NCBI RefSeq assembly: GCF_011075055.1
Contig: NC_058150.1
Coordinates: forward strand, 1,178,001-1,242,000
Reading direction: 5' to 3'
Origin: Mangifera indica
Taxonomy: Eukaryota; Streptophyta; Magnoliopsida; Sapindales; Anacardiaceae
Length of the DNA stretch: 64,000 bases
The notes under the pieces are model-generated. The model was given only the letters and a program-made list of their open reading frames with translations, was not told the origin of the DNA and ran no database searches. Position 1 is the stretch's first letter, and each line of letters starts with the position of its first letter. A program made the position numbers and the translations under genes. Of this stretch, positions 25,328 to 40,651 are shown one piece after another.

Positions 25328-27700
25328 AAAATCTACAATATTCATGAACAAGCAATTCACTAAATACAGGATTTAACAAAAAAAAATAATCACAGCAATA
25401 TACTTACATGAATCCACCCAAGTGGAAAAAGAGATCGTTTATCCTGCACTTCAAATATTTCTTCTTCATCTGTGGTCTGGAACTGTTTCATGAGGTACAG
25501 GTTTAAAGCAAAAACAATTAGAATACAACCAAAGAAGGTGAAATGGCACTTTGCTCATAAAGAAATTAACATACTGAATCTGATGTTGATTCCTGCTTTG
25601 GAATAATGAGTGCAGTAACATAGATTTTTCTGTTTTTCTGCAGAACAGAAAAATTCCTACACATATTAGTATTAACACTTTTTAAGACTGACTAAAGTAG
25701 TCTTAAATACAACACTTACAAGTGAACCTGCAAGGACACCATAAGTTTCTAAATTCTTATCAGTATTTGACTGTGCCAGCTTCATGAAGTTATCCATCAA
25801 TGTGATTGACTGCAAAGGAAATTGATTGTTAGGATAAAGGATCATCTTACCAGTTACCTCACAGTATGTGATGATAGTGCCTGACACAACATTATTCACT
25901 AGAAAGATAGTGCCTCACGCAACATAATTTACAACAAATAACTTTAAAATGCAGATGATACTATATATAAATGTTTTTTAGAGAAATTTATGTTCTAAAA
26001 AATCTTACAATGTGCAACTGCAGGGGCTCAGTTCGATCATATTCATCAGACATTAAATTCTTGCTCTGGCATTCTGCCTCAGTAACTTGCGGAGACATTG
26101 AAGCAATCAAATCTTGTACTTCTGCAAGTACAGGTGGAGGAGAAGGTTGTTTAATGATATCTTTAGAAACAGGAGTTTCAACTGTTTCAAAGGAAATCAT
26201 GGAGCAAGGTTCCTCAGCAGGATGCATCTCAATTTCATCAGTTGGAAAAGTAATTGACTCAAAACTTGATTTTTCAGGTGCAACATTGCTACTGTCAGTT
26301 TTTGTTGTGATTCCACTTTCTACCAGCTGCTGAACGCTGTTTTCCCATAAAAAGCACCATTTTAAATTAATTCAAAACATTAATGTTCCAAAAGATAAAG
26401 CAAAAAGAAAATGCGAAGAAAATATAAAAAAATATATCATTCGGCAACAAACTCTTGTGGATCTAGAATTCAAACAATTCAAGTCAGCAACATATAATCA
26501 GATACTGACATAAGAAAACTATTTTAATTGATTTTCTAGATTACTTCTATCTTGAGCTGCACAAGTAAGGTACAAGAACAATGCATATCCAACAACTTAA
26601 CTCTAACCTGGGGATTTCCCCTGGAGTCAGGTCTATGTTGATTGGATACTTGACCTACGGCCACAAAGAGGATAAAAATAAAAGCCAAAGGTCAGCATCA
26701 TTACTTCATGAAAAATAGAATAAGATAAATAACATCCTACCAATTTATCGCTCTTTGGCAGTTGCCACTGGCCATGGAGACCATTTGGGCACAAAATAGA
26801 ATGTCTAGATAGGGTTTCTGCCATTGGACGAGTGAAGTTTAGATTCCTAAAACAAACAAACAAGGAAAGGCAATCAAAGATGCCGAATAATACCATAAAC
26901 AACTCAGAATCAATGCTCTTCTTCATGGTCACGTCCATCAAACCTTGCACTGAAATCTAGTCCAGGAAATGTAACAAACATTAAAAAAAAAGACACATAT
27001 CTCTATGAGTTCACAAATTTCTCAAGCAAATGACCATTGATCAAAACCTTGTTGGCCCTGACCAAAGGCATAACTCATTATCAAGCAACCAACATATAAA
27101 AAGTGGCTGAGAAGTTAAACATCAATTTTAACAATTGCCATATGTCCATAAACATGGGCTTATAAGACAGGCACCATTTTCACAAATTTGTATACAATCT
27201 ATGAGCATGTCTATTTCCTATCTCCAAAACAGTATTGTATTCTAAAAAATATTTTGATGTTTTCCCAGCTAGAAATTTTGTTTCAATGTCTTAAACATCC
27301 ACAGCCTCATACATAGATATATACATACATCATTAATGTTCTTTTCTATGGGCTGTTTTGTTAATTAAAAAATTTCATTGCTACAACCAACTTGACCTGC
27401 ATGCTGCTCATCTACCAATAAATTTGCATTATTCTAATGATAGGACTATAAATAGAACATTCATGAAAATACTTTTAAGACCACAACATTCCACTGTAAA
27501 TGGAAGCAAAATATAAAGCAACCATTATCCTACTCTTTATCATTATAATCTAGAAGGCATTAACCTTTGAGGAGCAACTTAAAACTTTGAAAGTATTACA
27601 GCACTTACATTCTACGAAACTGGTCATCCACTCACCTGGCATGAGAAAGTTGTTGAGTCCGTGAACCTTGATACGTGAATTCTCGAGCTAATGGTCTCAT
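23950..27700 (-). pseudogene. AMSH-like deubiquitinase (AMSH2 type), catalytic end decayed
   Basis: AMSH proteins are JAMM zinc metalloproteases that trim ubiquitin chains on endosomal cargo. Seven exons join in frame: 27700-27636, 26846-26741, 26654-26608, 26336-26009, 25809-25720, 25637-25575 and 25482-25408 (258 codons). They give MRPLAREFTYQGSRTQQLSH, VKYPINIDLTPGEIP, QPSPPPVLAEVQDL, EPLQLHI, DNFMKLAQSNTDKNLET, YVTALIIPKQESTSDS and TTDEEEIFEVQDKRSLFPLG ending WIH. The next exon should give the second His and the Asp of the JAMM centre (family THP...SSIDVHTH). Only an eroded match appears near 24890-24990, with a stop and no usable splice sites. Later relics are MLPESVAIVMAP at about 24340-24385 and a C-terminal-like piece at about 23950-24010 (NLIDCR where the family has EVIDLR). 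Two family cysteines are changed (ETYGVL, DSFQ). Read-through past the last clean exon stops after a few codons. Most likely a recent pseudogene, or a catalytically dead truncated product. Confidence 0.62.
25265..25324. repeat. (TA)n microsatellite, about 60 bp
   Basis: Uninterrupted TA dinucleotides, in the AMSH-like locus about 85 bp past the last clean exon and so inside the region where decay begins. Confidence 0.95.
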
Positions 27701-27949
27701 TAACTGTCATTCATAAAACAGTATACAGATGGAACTTTCATTTCTTTGTATAAAATGTATTATGGGAGTGACAATTGGAAGAGAAAGGGTGGACCTAATT
27801 CTAAGAAGCTACTAGAATTGAAAATGCTACTGACTAAATACCAAATTGTCACCAATAAAGTAAATCAATCAGAACCAAGCAATATAATGAACTAGGAGCT
27901 TCTACATATCTACAATGTCATACCTTTGTTACATTATAGTTAGTCAAAG

Positions 27950-28050
27950 TCTGCTTTTTGACAGATGGCCACCATAGTGAATCATTTTGAGCAACACCAT
28001 GCCAACCATTGGTTTGATTCACTAGAGTGGCCATCTGTCAAAAAGCTAGA
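27950..28050. repeat. 101-nt near-perfect hairpin, possibly microRNA-like
   Basis: Arm 27953-27984 and arm 28015-28046 are inverted copies. Twenty bases, gctttttgacagatggccac, pair perfectly, followed by a 2-nt mismatch and ten more pairs (tagtgaatca). The loop is 30 nt. Size, arm length and loop fit a plant pre-miRNA foldback, but a tiny foldback transposon would look the same. It lies about 250 bp upstream of the AMSH-like start codon, in its probable promoter. I recognise no known microRNA in the arms. Confidence 0.7.
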
Positions 28051-28112
28051 GGGCACTTGAGGGCAAATATAGAAATTTAAAAATCTGTTGCTTCATTTCA
28101 GTTATTTATATT

Positions 28113-28540
28113 GGGCCAAAGGACTATTTCCCACGCAAGTTTGGATGTGTTTTTTAAATTATACCTATAAAATTTAAAAAACTTAAATTTTTATTTATAG
28201 ATTAATTATAATTAAAAATTTTTATTAGATATAAAAATAAAATTATTATTTTATTAATATTAAATAAATTTAAAATTTATTAATTTTTTTTTATAAATTT
28301 TAAAAATTAAAAATTTTATATATATTTAAAGTTTTTTAACTTTAAAAAATCACATTATCTCTCTCCCTCTCAAACCTAGGTTCTTTTTTTCTTCCTTTCA
28401 ACCACTATTTTTGTTTTGATGACTTCTTTCTTTTCACTTTAAAATGTTAATCGGTGTATAATAACCTGTCCAAAGAAGAACTCTTCGTCGAAGATGAAAA
28501 GATCACTTCTGGGGAGGTCGTCATGCGTCAGCTAATGTTT
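28113..28540. mobile_element. MULE MITE, left half only (copy 3)
   Basis: Begins gggccaaaggactatttccc, the terminus shared with the element at 41814. It continues through an AT-rich arm into a CT-rich core (28355-28410). No matching right arm is found before the kinase gene, so this copy is truncated or rearranged. Its core ends about 200 bp upstream of the kinase ATG and may form part of that gene's promoter. The right border is a guess. Confidence 0.55.
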
Positions 28541-28746
28541 TAAGGTGGAGAAGGGAAGTCATCAAGGCCGAAGGGTGAAAAAAAAAAAACAAGCGAAAGG
28601 CAGAGTTCAAATTGCCGATCAACTCACGGGCGCCTCCATCACCAACCAAACGCGGCCTGCCTTTCTTTCCATGCTCTCTTTCGTATTCTCCGTCGTCCGA
28701 TTTTCCAACCCTCCATGATCGTCGCCTGCATGCACTTGCTTTGTCC

Positions 28747-31655
<2,909 letters not shown>

Positions 31656-31658
31656 GCC

Positions 31659-33445
31659 CACTACAACAAAAATAACGTTTACTGGTTTTTTTTTTTTTTT
31701 TTTGTGACATTGGATGAAAAACCACTAAAAAATATGATATGCAAAAAAATTAATAATTTATTGTGACATTTATTATAATTGACACTATAAAAATATTTAA
31801 TTGCATTTTTGTTATGACATTCATATTAATTGTCACTATAAAAATACTTTTTTATTATATTAATTTTAAAATGGTATATAGACATATATTTTGGCCTTTT
31901 TCTTATAATTATCATTGAAATAATAGAGATAAGGTCTTGATTTGATTTATTAAGAGATATTGTTTTAAGAAAAAAAATAATTGCTTTCTTGGTTTCTTAA
32001 AAGAACCTGTATAAGGGAGAAAAATTATTGCTTCAAAAAGAGTACTAAGAGATTCCAGGCAAAGTTTTTTTTTTTTTTTATTAATCAAGTAATTTATTAT
32101 ATTAAAAATGATATTTTGTGATGATTTATTTAATTGGTTTCTGATAAATTTTAATAAAAAGGTTTACTTTTTTTATTTGATAAGTTTGATTGGTTCCACA
32201 GGTTTTAGGGTTTTGTATAAGTTTCAATTGATTAAACTTTGTTTTTTTTTTTTTTTTTTTGGGTAAGTTTGAGCTTCAATTTTATATAATATTTCTATAT
32301 TTTAAGATTTTTTTTCATTAGTTAAGATTATTTCTATTATCTTTTTTTATTTTAAAAAAATACTGTGGTTTTGCAGGATCTTTTGTGTATTGGTTTTCTT
32401 TTCCACATTAAATCAAACAATAAAACTATGTGTATCCGTTTTTGGTACACAATTTGTATACACAGATGAGGTGTTATCATATGATTGGATGTTTCTTTAT
32501 CATATGATGACACATGTTTTAAAATCACCTAATTACATAATGACACATTACTGTGTACATAAATTATGTACTAAAAATAGGTACACATAGCATTGCTCTA
32601 AATCAAATAGTTTATTGGTATACATTGCTGCTAACTTGTTTGATTGCTCTTCTTTTGATTTTTATTTTGTTTGATTTTAATTAGTTTTTTTTTTCTTTTC
32701 TAATTGTTTTTTAATCTTAGGTAGATATAAATTTCTATATTTTTATCATATTTTTGTTTTTTGACATATTTGATATTTTTTTAAATTGATATGTGATTTT
32801 TTATTTTGAAATTTTTGGGTTATAATATGAATTAATTTGTTTTAATTATATTCTTCTAACATCAATTTTTTTAATCTTTTTTTTGCAGGTACATAATATG
32901 AATAATTGATCATTTGGAACTACATTTCTTCAATCTTTCTTTAGAGTTTATTAAGATTGAAAGTTATAAAGTTTTTTCTTATACAAATTTTGATGAACTA
33001 GTTAAATATATGTTTTGGAGGAACATAAACTTATACTTATTTATAATGAAAATATAAATTTTGATTATGTGAATAATAGTTTTCTATATCTATCTCTGTA
33101 TATATTGTGTATTACAATTTGTCAACAATTAAAAATGGCATAAACATATATAAATGACAAAAATTATTTATCAGACTATTATAAATTTCATATTTTTGAG
33201 GTTTTAGTGGTAATTGTAAATGTCATTATAAGGTTTGTTTAAATAAAAAAAAAATTAACTTTCATGGCAATCGTAAATATCTTAAATAATTGCCGCTGCA
33301 ATTTTTTTGTGTTTATACCGGTATTACAAATAATTGCTGCTAAGACACAACATTTAATGACATTTGTACAAATGCTAGTAAAAATTATAATGACATTTAT
33401 AAATGTCACTACAATTTTTTTAAAAAAAAAAAAGGTCATAAATAG
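31659..33445. mobile_element. CACTA-like non-autonomous transposon, right end damaged
   Basis: Begins cactacaacaaaaat, the hallmark CACTA terminus, 4 bp after the kinase stop codon. Both ends carry inverted subterminal repeats around gtgacatt and tgtcactata words. On the left these are at about 31700-31850. On the right they are at about 33200-33415 (for example aatgacatttataaatgtca). The expected ttgtagtg right terminus is missing and the sequence runs straight into the MULE MITE at about 33446. No transposase coding region is visible; the interior is AT-rich. Confidence 0.5.
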
Positions 33446-34165
33446 TATTTTTGGGGGTAAAATTGTTATTTAGTTAAAAAAATTAAAAAAACTAAAAAAT
33501 AATTCATTTCCCTTTAGGTTTATAAATCTAAAATTTCCCCTCACGAAGGATTGAAAAATCACCTTTTTTCCTTAGGGTTTTGAAACTGTCACAAAAAATG
33601 ACAGAGTTCGCCGCCTTCCCCTAAGTTTCTTTCTTCCTCCTAATCTAAAACCCTAAATCTTGGTTAGAGATCATCAAAGTCAAATGTTGCTTCCACTTCG
33701 ACGTCGCTTCCATTTCCAATTCCAGATCTCGGATCTCAAAAAGCATCTCTGACAAGTAGAAGCACAACGAAAGTGGTTGAGTTTGTCACATGATGGATTT
33801 GCATGAAGCTCGACGAATCTTCGACAACATCGCTTCCATTTGTCACCTTTGTGGCTTTGTTTTCGTTGTGGAGGCTAAAGGAAGTGCCAACAAATGGAAG
33901 GTCAACAAGAGAAGAAATGAAACCCTAGGGGGGAAATGACAAATTTTCAAACCTTGGGTGGGGGAAATTGTATGGTTTATAACCTGGGGGGAAAATGTGA
34001 TAGTCTTTTAGGTTTTTTTTTTAAATATTTTTAGTTAAATAACAATTTTACTCGTAACTTTAATAATGAATTTTAATAAATAAATAGATATTTGGGGTTT
34101 TAAAATTTAATAAGTGAGAATTTGTCTTTTCATTAGACATTAGAGTGGGAAATAGGCCTTTGGCC
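33446..34165. mobile_element. MULE MITE, copy 4, left terminus lost
   Basis: The right terminus is gtgggaaataggcctttggc, the inverted form of the family end. The right arm complements the left arm: attgttatttag at 33463, and the ccttagggttttgaaac region at 33572 against aaaccctagg near 33921. The outermost left 100 or so bases are missing at the CACTA junction. The core (33600-33920) is GC-richer, with gacgtcgcttccat and related inverted words. No coding capacity is evident. Confidence 0.6.
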
Positions 34166-35845
34166 TATTTTTAATTTTTTGTATTATTCATTGTATTTGT
34201 TATATGATTTAAGTTGCTTTGATGATATTATATATGGTGGAAATAAAATTATAAGGCAAATAGGTGTTTCTTTAATCTGCTGGTGTTTGTTTACTCGACA
34301 AAAATGTTGTCTCCCAGAAGTCTAGTTACTTTGTTTATGTTAGTAGTACTGACATTATGTTTTGGAAGAATTGTGACAGATATAACGGGCTTCTATCACC
34401 AAATTTAGAAGAAAGAAACCAAGATTATTCACATGACACGTCATCATATGATTGAGTAATCTAATTATTTATTGACGCAATAACGTATTAGTTTGTTTGT
34501 ATATATTAATACTTATATATGATGTATCAAACTATTCGGGAGTGAAGTAAATCACTTACTGTTAGTGCTTCAGCAAAAGGTGGAGGTGGCTAGAAAATGT
34601 CTGAATTGCTTGGAAAATTTGAAAGCGCTCAGAATATTAGCTTCTTGAATTCGGATAATCCTTTACGGAGTTTAAGTAATTACTAAAAGCATTTGCTTTA
34701 ATCTGACGATCGAATCGTGTTTCAATAATGCTATTTATCTAATTCAACATCTCATCAATTAGATGAAAGGGTTAAAACAAGTTTTAGTCATTACTATAAT
34801 CGAATTTAGGATTGATTCTCAATCAATTCGCTTTAGGTTTACTCAAACAATAAAGTTTAGCCATGGTCTCGGTAGCATCCAAATGCTGATGGAATGTTTA
34901 GGTGGAACTGAAGATTGAACAAATCATACAAATTGACGATGGGATAACCCCATAAAGATGATGATGCACGGACCCATGCCTCCAATTGACAAAAAGTATC
35001 GACACAATTCCAAGTAGGGGTATAACCACCCTGATCCGAATTAAATTTAAGGTGGATTTAAGATCAGATCAACTCCATATGACCCAACTCAAATTCTATT
35101 GGAATGGTGAATAGTAATATCAGATAAACAATCAAATCAAATTATCAAATTAAAACTCTAACTTAAAATCAACTCATTCAGATCAAACCAATTCGAATCA
35201 ATTTCACCCCCATCTCAAAGTCCAAGCATGATGTATCTTTCGTAATTCTAGAATTTTCAATTATCTGAGAAAAAAACCTTAATTAATCCAACCGAACTCG
35301 AGAGCGTCCACCGATACTCAGGCCCTTAGCTTACACCTAAACAGCCTAGGCTCCTAAATGGTGGTGACACACAATATTTACAGTTTAACAAAACTCCATA
35401 AAAGCAAAATCTGTTTCAATTAAATCCGGCATTAAAATGGAGAATAATCTTAGCCCCCTCTTGAGATCAGGAACCTGAAACTCAGCCTGGGTTTGGAGTC
35501 AATTTGATCCAAGTTCAACCAGAACAGGATAAAACTGCATTAATGTATGGTTTTGAAACATTCGAATAACAAATATATTCTATTTTATTTTTACTTTTTG
35601 AAAACCGTACCAATAAGATTGAAGCCCTTTTAATGATAAATTCGAGAGCCATTTGCAAAATTTAGTATCTAATTAGACTACAGTATCAAGGATCTATCAA
35701 TCCAAAATGCAGAGGGAAAATCAAATCCAAAATAACAGGAACCAGATTCTAAGAACACCTAAATTTCCAAATTTTTGAAAATGACGAAGTTTGAAAAGGA
35801 TATGGGAAGAAACATTTGAAAGGCGAAATGGCACTAAATAATATT
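34166..35845. other. Intergenic DNA and eS7 3' region
   Basis: No gene is supported. The dispersed repeat at 35014-35213 lies here. About 35700-35845 is likely the 3' UTR of the minus-strand eS7 gene. Confidence 0.45.
35014..35213. repeat. Dispersed repeat with taggggt / cacccc ends
   Basis: A compact 200-bp example of the dispersed family. It begins taggggtataaccacc and ends gaatcaatttcaccccca, with inner 'gatcagatcaactc' and 'aactcattcagatcaaacc'. The end complementarity suggests a hAT-type MITE. No matching 8-bp duplication is evident. Confidence 0.4.
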
Positions 35846-37247
35846 CTAAGCCTCTGACACCGGGAACTCAAACACAACTTCTTTGCCTGAAAGCTTTCTG
35901 TAAACTGCAGCAAATGTTTCCAGTTTGTACTCAGTGTTGTTGCGTTCCTTTGGATCCAAGAATACCTGTCAATTGAAGAAAGAATTGCAATAAATACAGA
36001 GTCAAGCAACAGAAATTAAAAATCATCACCTTTAATAAATAATTTACAGAATCAGTTAGGCCTGTGTATCAACCAAAATATTCAGGAATTCCCATTGCCA
36101 GACCTAAGTTTTTAATAACAATAATTCTTTGAACATTATTCCAAAATCCAAGTGGTTTAATTATGTACCTTCATTATCTTTGACCCATCAAGTCTGTATC
36201 TTATGCGCTTCCCCACAATTTCAGCAGGCAATACAACATCTTCCAAAATTGCCTCATGCACAGTTGTGAGAGTGCGGCTGCGCGGACGCTGAACAGCAGA
36301 TCCTTTCTTTGGAGGCCTCAAAATCCTCCTGGTGGCAATCAAAATCACATCCTACAAAATGCCAAAAGGATAATCAGAATCAAAAATATTATAGGAAGTT
36401 ATATAAAACTTAACTTGAGACAATATAACACAGACTAAAGAAAAGTAACAGTGTTATTACAGAATTTCAATCACAGCATTTAGGAATGTAATTATTGGGC
36501 ATAACTCACATTCTCATATGCAAGACGTATGAACACAAATAAAAGCATAATAGGGCATATCAGAATTTCATTGCCAAACAGACTCTTATGAAATATGATG
36601 CAACAAAATTTTAGATTTTCAACACCTTCATTTATAAAACAAAACAACTCAAGCCACATAAGCACCATCCACAAGCTAACACTACACTTTCAAGTACAGT
36701 ACTAAATAACAATTTCATATGGTTTACATGATATGATAGCTAGATAATGAGACAAACTTTAAGAGAATCAAGTAATCTCTGATCACCTTCCCGCTGAACT
36801 TCTTCTCAAGTTCCCTCACAAGCCTAACATGAATCTTGCGATAAGCCTTCCTCAACCTGTATGGGATATGTACGACAATAGCCTTCCGGTTCCCAGAAAC
36901 ATCAATTTGCCTGTATCAGGGGCGAAATATAACCATAAATAAATGTGCCAGAATCAAAATGGGATAAACTATGAAAGTTAACCAGTTTCTTACATAGCCG
37001 AATTTATATACAAGTCCTTTAAGTCACTTTTCAACTCCTGGTTGGTATTTTCCAAATCGAAGAGTGCCTATATCAATGCAGAGAGAGAGAGAGAGAGAGA
37101 GAATGGAATTTGAGTTCCAATTATAAATTTTGAATTGAGTTCACAGGTATTGCAAAAAATATTATTTAGAACCTGGGCGACTGACTCCTCAAATTCAGTT
37201 GGTTCAGCATCCTTATCTTTGTGAATCTTCTTTTTTGATGAAAACAT
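35846..37247 (-). CDS. RPS7: 40S ribosomal protein S7 (eS7)
   Basis: Structural protein of the cytosolic small ribosomal subunit. Five coding exons on the minus strand: 37247-37173, 37067-36994, 36910-36787, 36351-36169 and 35965-35846, giving 191 aa, the usual plant eS7 length. The protein reads [100 protein letters not shown] and [20 protein letters not shown], and ends [10 protein letters not shown]. All introns are GT-AG. A (GA)11 microsatellite at 37081-37102 is the polypyrimidine tract of the exon 3 acceptor on the transcribed strand. A non-coding first exon ends at 38498, so the leader carries a long intron. The frame is intact throughout. Confidence 0.97.
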
Positions 37248-37257
37248 CTTCACTAAT

Positions 37258-38497
37258 CTGGGTCAACAGACAAAATATAAGCAAGGAAGTAATTTATTAG
37301 AAAAAAATTCATATCCTACACAAATCAATTGCTTCTCACTAACAGTAGATTTGAATCTTGAGGAAACTTAGTGATTTCATTTTTTCCAACATAAAAGAGA
37401 CCATGTTACTTAACTTGAACTTATGCCAGAACATTCACAATAATTTTAACCGCCAAACTGAACATTCACAATAATTTTAACTGCTAAACTTCACTTTGGG
37501 GAGTAAAAGCTAACCAATTGATCGTGATTTTTTCAGAACAAGGTCGTTATTCTTCAAGAGCTATACTCATGACAATAAGTACTTTGAAATAAGAACATGT
37601 TATATATAAGAACATTATGAGAAGAATAGAAACAAGAGAACATTTTAACTTTATGAGCTCAAATACATATCTGATAAAATTGCATTGGCCAAGGCATATG
37701 AAGAACTAGGGTGATCCCAGTTTAGCATGACATGCTCATAAAAATACTCTCACTTGGATTTCCCCTACTTTTATCATATAATGCTCATTTTTTAAACCCA
37801 AGGTATTGTCTTTCGCATTGTCATATGCAATATTTAAAGAGTGGAAATCCAAGGGAGACTGTAGCAATGAAAAAGCACCAATTGCTGCACACATTATTTT
37901 TTACCATAACCATTGCCAGAGATTGAAAGAAAAATTATAGATATAAAGAAACTTTTATATATACTAAACAATAAAGATGTAACTCTTATAAAGCATTTTC
38001 CACTTTTGCTCCCTTATACCACTTCATTATAAGTACTGATAATGCCTTATCAATGTGTTGTTAAAAAGGTACAAAGGAATTGGAATAGAGAATGAGAGGA
38101 GACAGATTTTTTTTGGTGTTTGTGAAACTCGTGCATCTTTCAAATTCCTAAAATAGAAGTCTTTAATTTTTCACAAATACATAAATCACTTGCTAGCCTA
38201 TACTGAATATATATGATTAGTTAAGAAGAAAACGAAATAAAAACATTATATTCAATCTCTTGGTAAAATTACAGTTGCTCAGTAAGACGAAAACCTAAAA
38301 CCCACTTAAGCTACAGAAAGAGCGGAAAATTAATTAATTTCTTCTATTTCCCACATTTTCCGAGCAAGCAAACAGTTTACAACAGACTTGGTATTAAAAT
38401 CTCAGATTAAGAGTATAGAAATCCAGATCTTTATTTAATGTACGCGCATTGTGTCAGCGACCAAAAGAGAAATTTTGAACGAGAATTAGGAGCATAC
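37258..38497 (-). other. Intron in the 5' UTR of RPS7
   Basis: On the minus strand the donor ttacag|gtatgc lies at 38498/38497 and the acceptor cag|attagtgaagatg at 37258/37257, ten bases before the ATG. A 1240-nt leader intron is common in plant ribosomal protein genes and often enhances expression (known for the class, inferred here). No other gene is seen inside it. Confidence 0.7.
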
Positions 38498-38563
38498 CTG
38501 TAAGAGAAGGCGAGAAGGCGAAGAGGATGAGAACTCGGAGATTTTGAAAGAGCGAGAGAAGCC

Positions 38564-38596
38564 TTAGGGTTTGAGAGGAAAGGGGAATTATATATA
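38564..38596 (-). promoter_or_regulatory. RPS7 promoter: TATA box and telo-box
   Basis: On the minus strand tatatataa lies at 38596-38588 and aaacccta at 38572-38565 (telo-box AAACCCTAA spans 38572-38564). Telo-boxes near the start site are typical of plant ribosomal protein and translation genes. The start site is probably near 38560. Confidence 0.65.
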
Positions 38597-40611
38597 AAGA
38601 AACCCAACGGCTGGGATGGTTTTTTTTTTTCAGATTTACGGTTGAGATTAACTTTTAGAATTATGTACATAAATGAAACCGGCCCAATTCCCAATCGGGC
38701 TGTTTGGACCTTTTTATGTTATGGGCCTGGCTAGCTTTTTAGCCTATTGAATCCGTAGGTGAATTTGCACAAAATTAAGCCCAAACAAAAATCAGTTCGA
38801 ATTTATAATGTTTATTTTAAACTCAAATTGATAACAATAATATCAAAAAAAAGGATAAAACTTACTAGAGAACAAAAAATATTGGAGAAAAAGAAATAAG
38901 TCACCGGTGAGACGAGTATTGACATCAACATTGATTTGTAGTCGAGCTTGAACTCAATGTAATAAATTTTATTTAACTCAAACTTAACTTGTTAAAGTTG
39001 ACCATAGAGTAAGCTCGAGCTAATTGAATTCGAATCCACCCCATAAGATTCCATGATTATTTTTAGCCCCAACTAATTAATCTTTATGTTAAGTATACAT
39101 TTTTCTATTTAAATAAAAACATTCCTAATTTTCCCTCTGGAAAGTTGATAATTTTTTTCCTAATTTCAAAATTAATTAGATATCTTTTTCTGTCCAATCA
39201 AATTTAAATAGGTTTTTTTCTTTACACCTTTTCCCACAAATATAATTTCAACTTTTTCCAAAGTTTTATTTTTATATATTCAATAATTTAAATCAAATTA
39301 AAGGTTTCAAAGATTATAAAATTTATTAAATTTAGGTTTAGAGTTTACATAATATTCAATATTAATAATTTAAACAGAAATATAAAAATAAAATAGGAGT
39401 AATTTATAAATAAAATGCAATAAATTAGGAACTACAATATTTCATTGACCCTGCAAACTTCATTCATAACTTTTCATAATTTTAAAAAATATTAAAACTC
39501 TAACCAATTTTAAAATATTACATTTTTATAAGTTTTTTATAGTATAATTATCATTTTTAAAACTGTTAAAAATTTAAAAATTTCAAACACCCCTTAACTT
39601 TTTAAAAATTTTTAAAATCTCCTTAATAAATCCATTAACACTCATAATATTTTTAAAATTATAATTTAGCTTTTAAACTCTTAAAAAGATAAAATAAAAA
39701 AATAGAAGGAAAAGGAAAATTAAAGAAATAGTAAAAATAAAAAACAAAAAATTTGTAATTCACACCTTTTCACTTCAACGAAAATCACTAAAAAAAGTGA
39801 GTAACGGATGAAGAATTTGGCTTTACGCAATATTAAAATTTTATGGGTTCAACAAACCTTAAACGATAAATAGTTTAAAGTAATATTATATATATATTTT
39901 TTAATATATAATTCGGTTATATAATTAATATGTCATCATGTGATTGAATATTATTTTATTTTTAATTAAAAAATATCTAATTATATGATAATATATTATT
40001 TATAAACTTAAATTATCTACTGAAAATATTTAAACATAATTTTATTAAATAGTTTATTAGGCTTGATTTTTCTTTTTTTCTCCATGTTATAGTTGTAGTA
40101 TTTAATTCTGTGATGGAGACTTCTCTGACCGGTCAAATTTTTTTTTTTTAAATATAATTAAGAAGATTTAATTTCTTGCTGGCTCCAAACAATCGTTATC
40201 ATGGCTATCGTTTTTCCCATTCCCAGAAGCAAAATTTCTTTAAGAATATTGGGTTCTTGTGTGCATTCATTTATGAGGACAAAGAATTGGTGTGTTGATT
40301 GTCATGCATCAAAATGCTAATTGATTTTGATATCTTTAAGTCAATGTTAGTTAACCGACCTTTTTTGGAAAAAAATTAAATTAAATTCCTACATGTGCTT
40401 TGGTTGCTTTCACTATCCCTTCAGAATTAACTATACTTTGACTGGTCATCTTTATATATTAAATAATATTATATATATAATTTTATATAAAATAATGATA
40501 TATTATTATATAATTAAATAATTAAAAATTAAAATTAAACTAATATTTAATTATATAATAACATATTATTAATTATATATAAAGTTATATATAAAAATTA
40601 CATGATGATGA

Positions 40612-40612
<1 letters not shown>

Positions 40613-40646
<34 letters not shown>
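40613..40646. repeat. (ATT)n microsatellite
   Basis: About eleven uninterrupted ATT units in AT-rich intergenic DNA. Confidence 0.95.
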
Positions 40647-40651
<5 letters not shown>

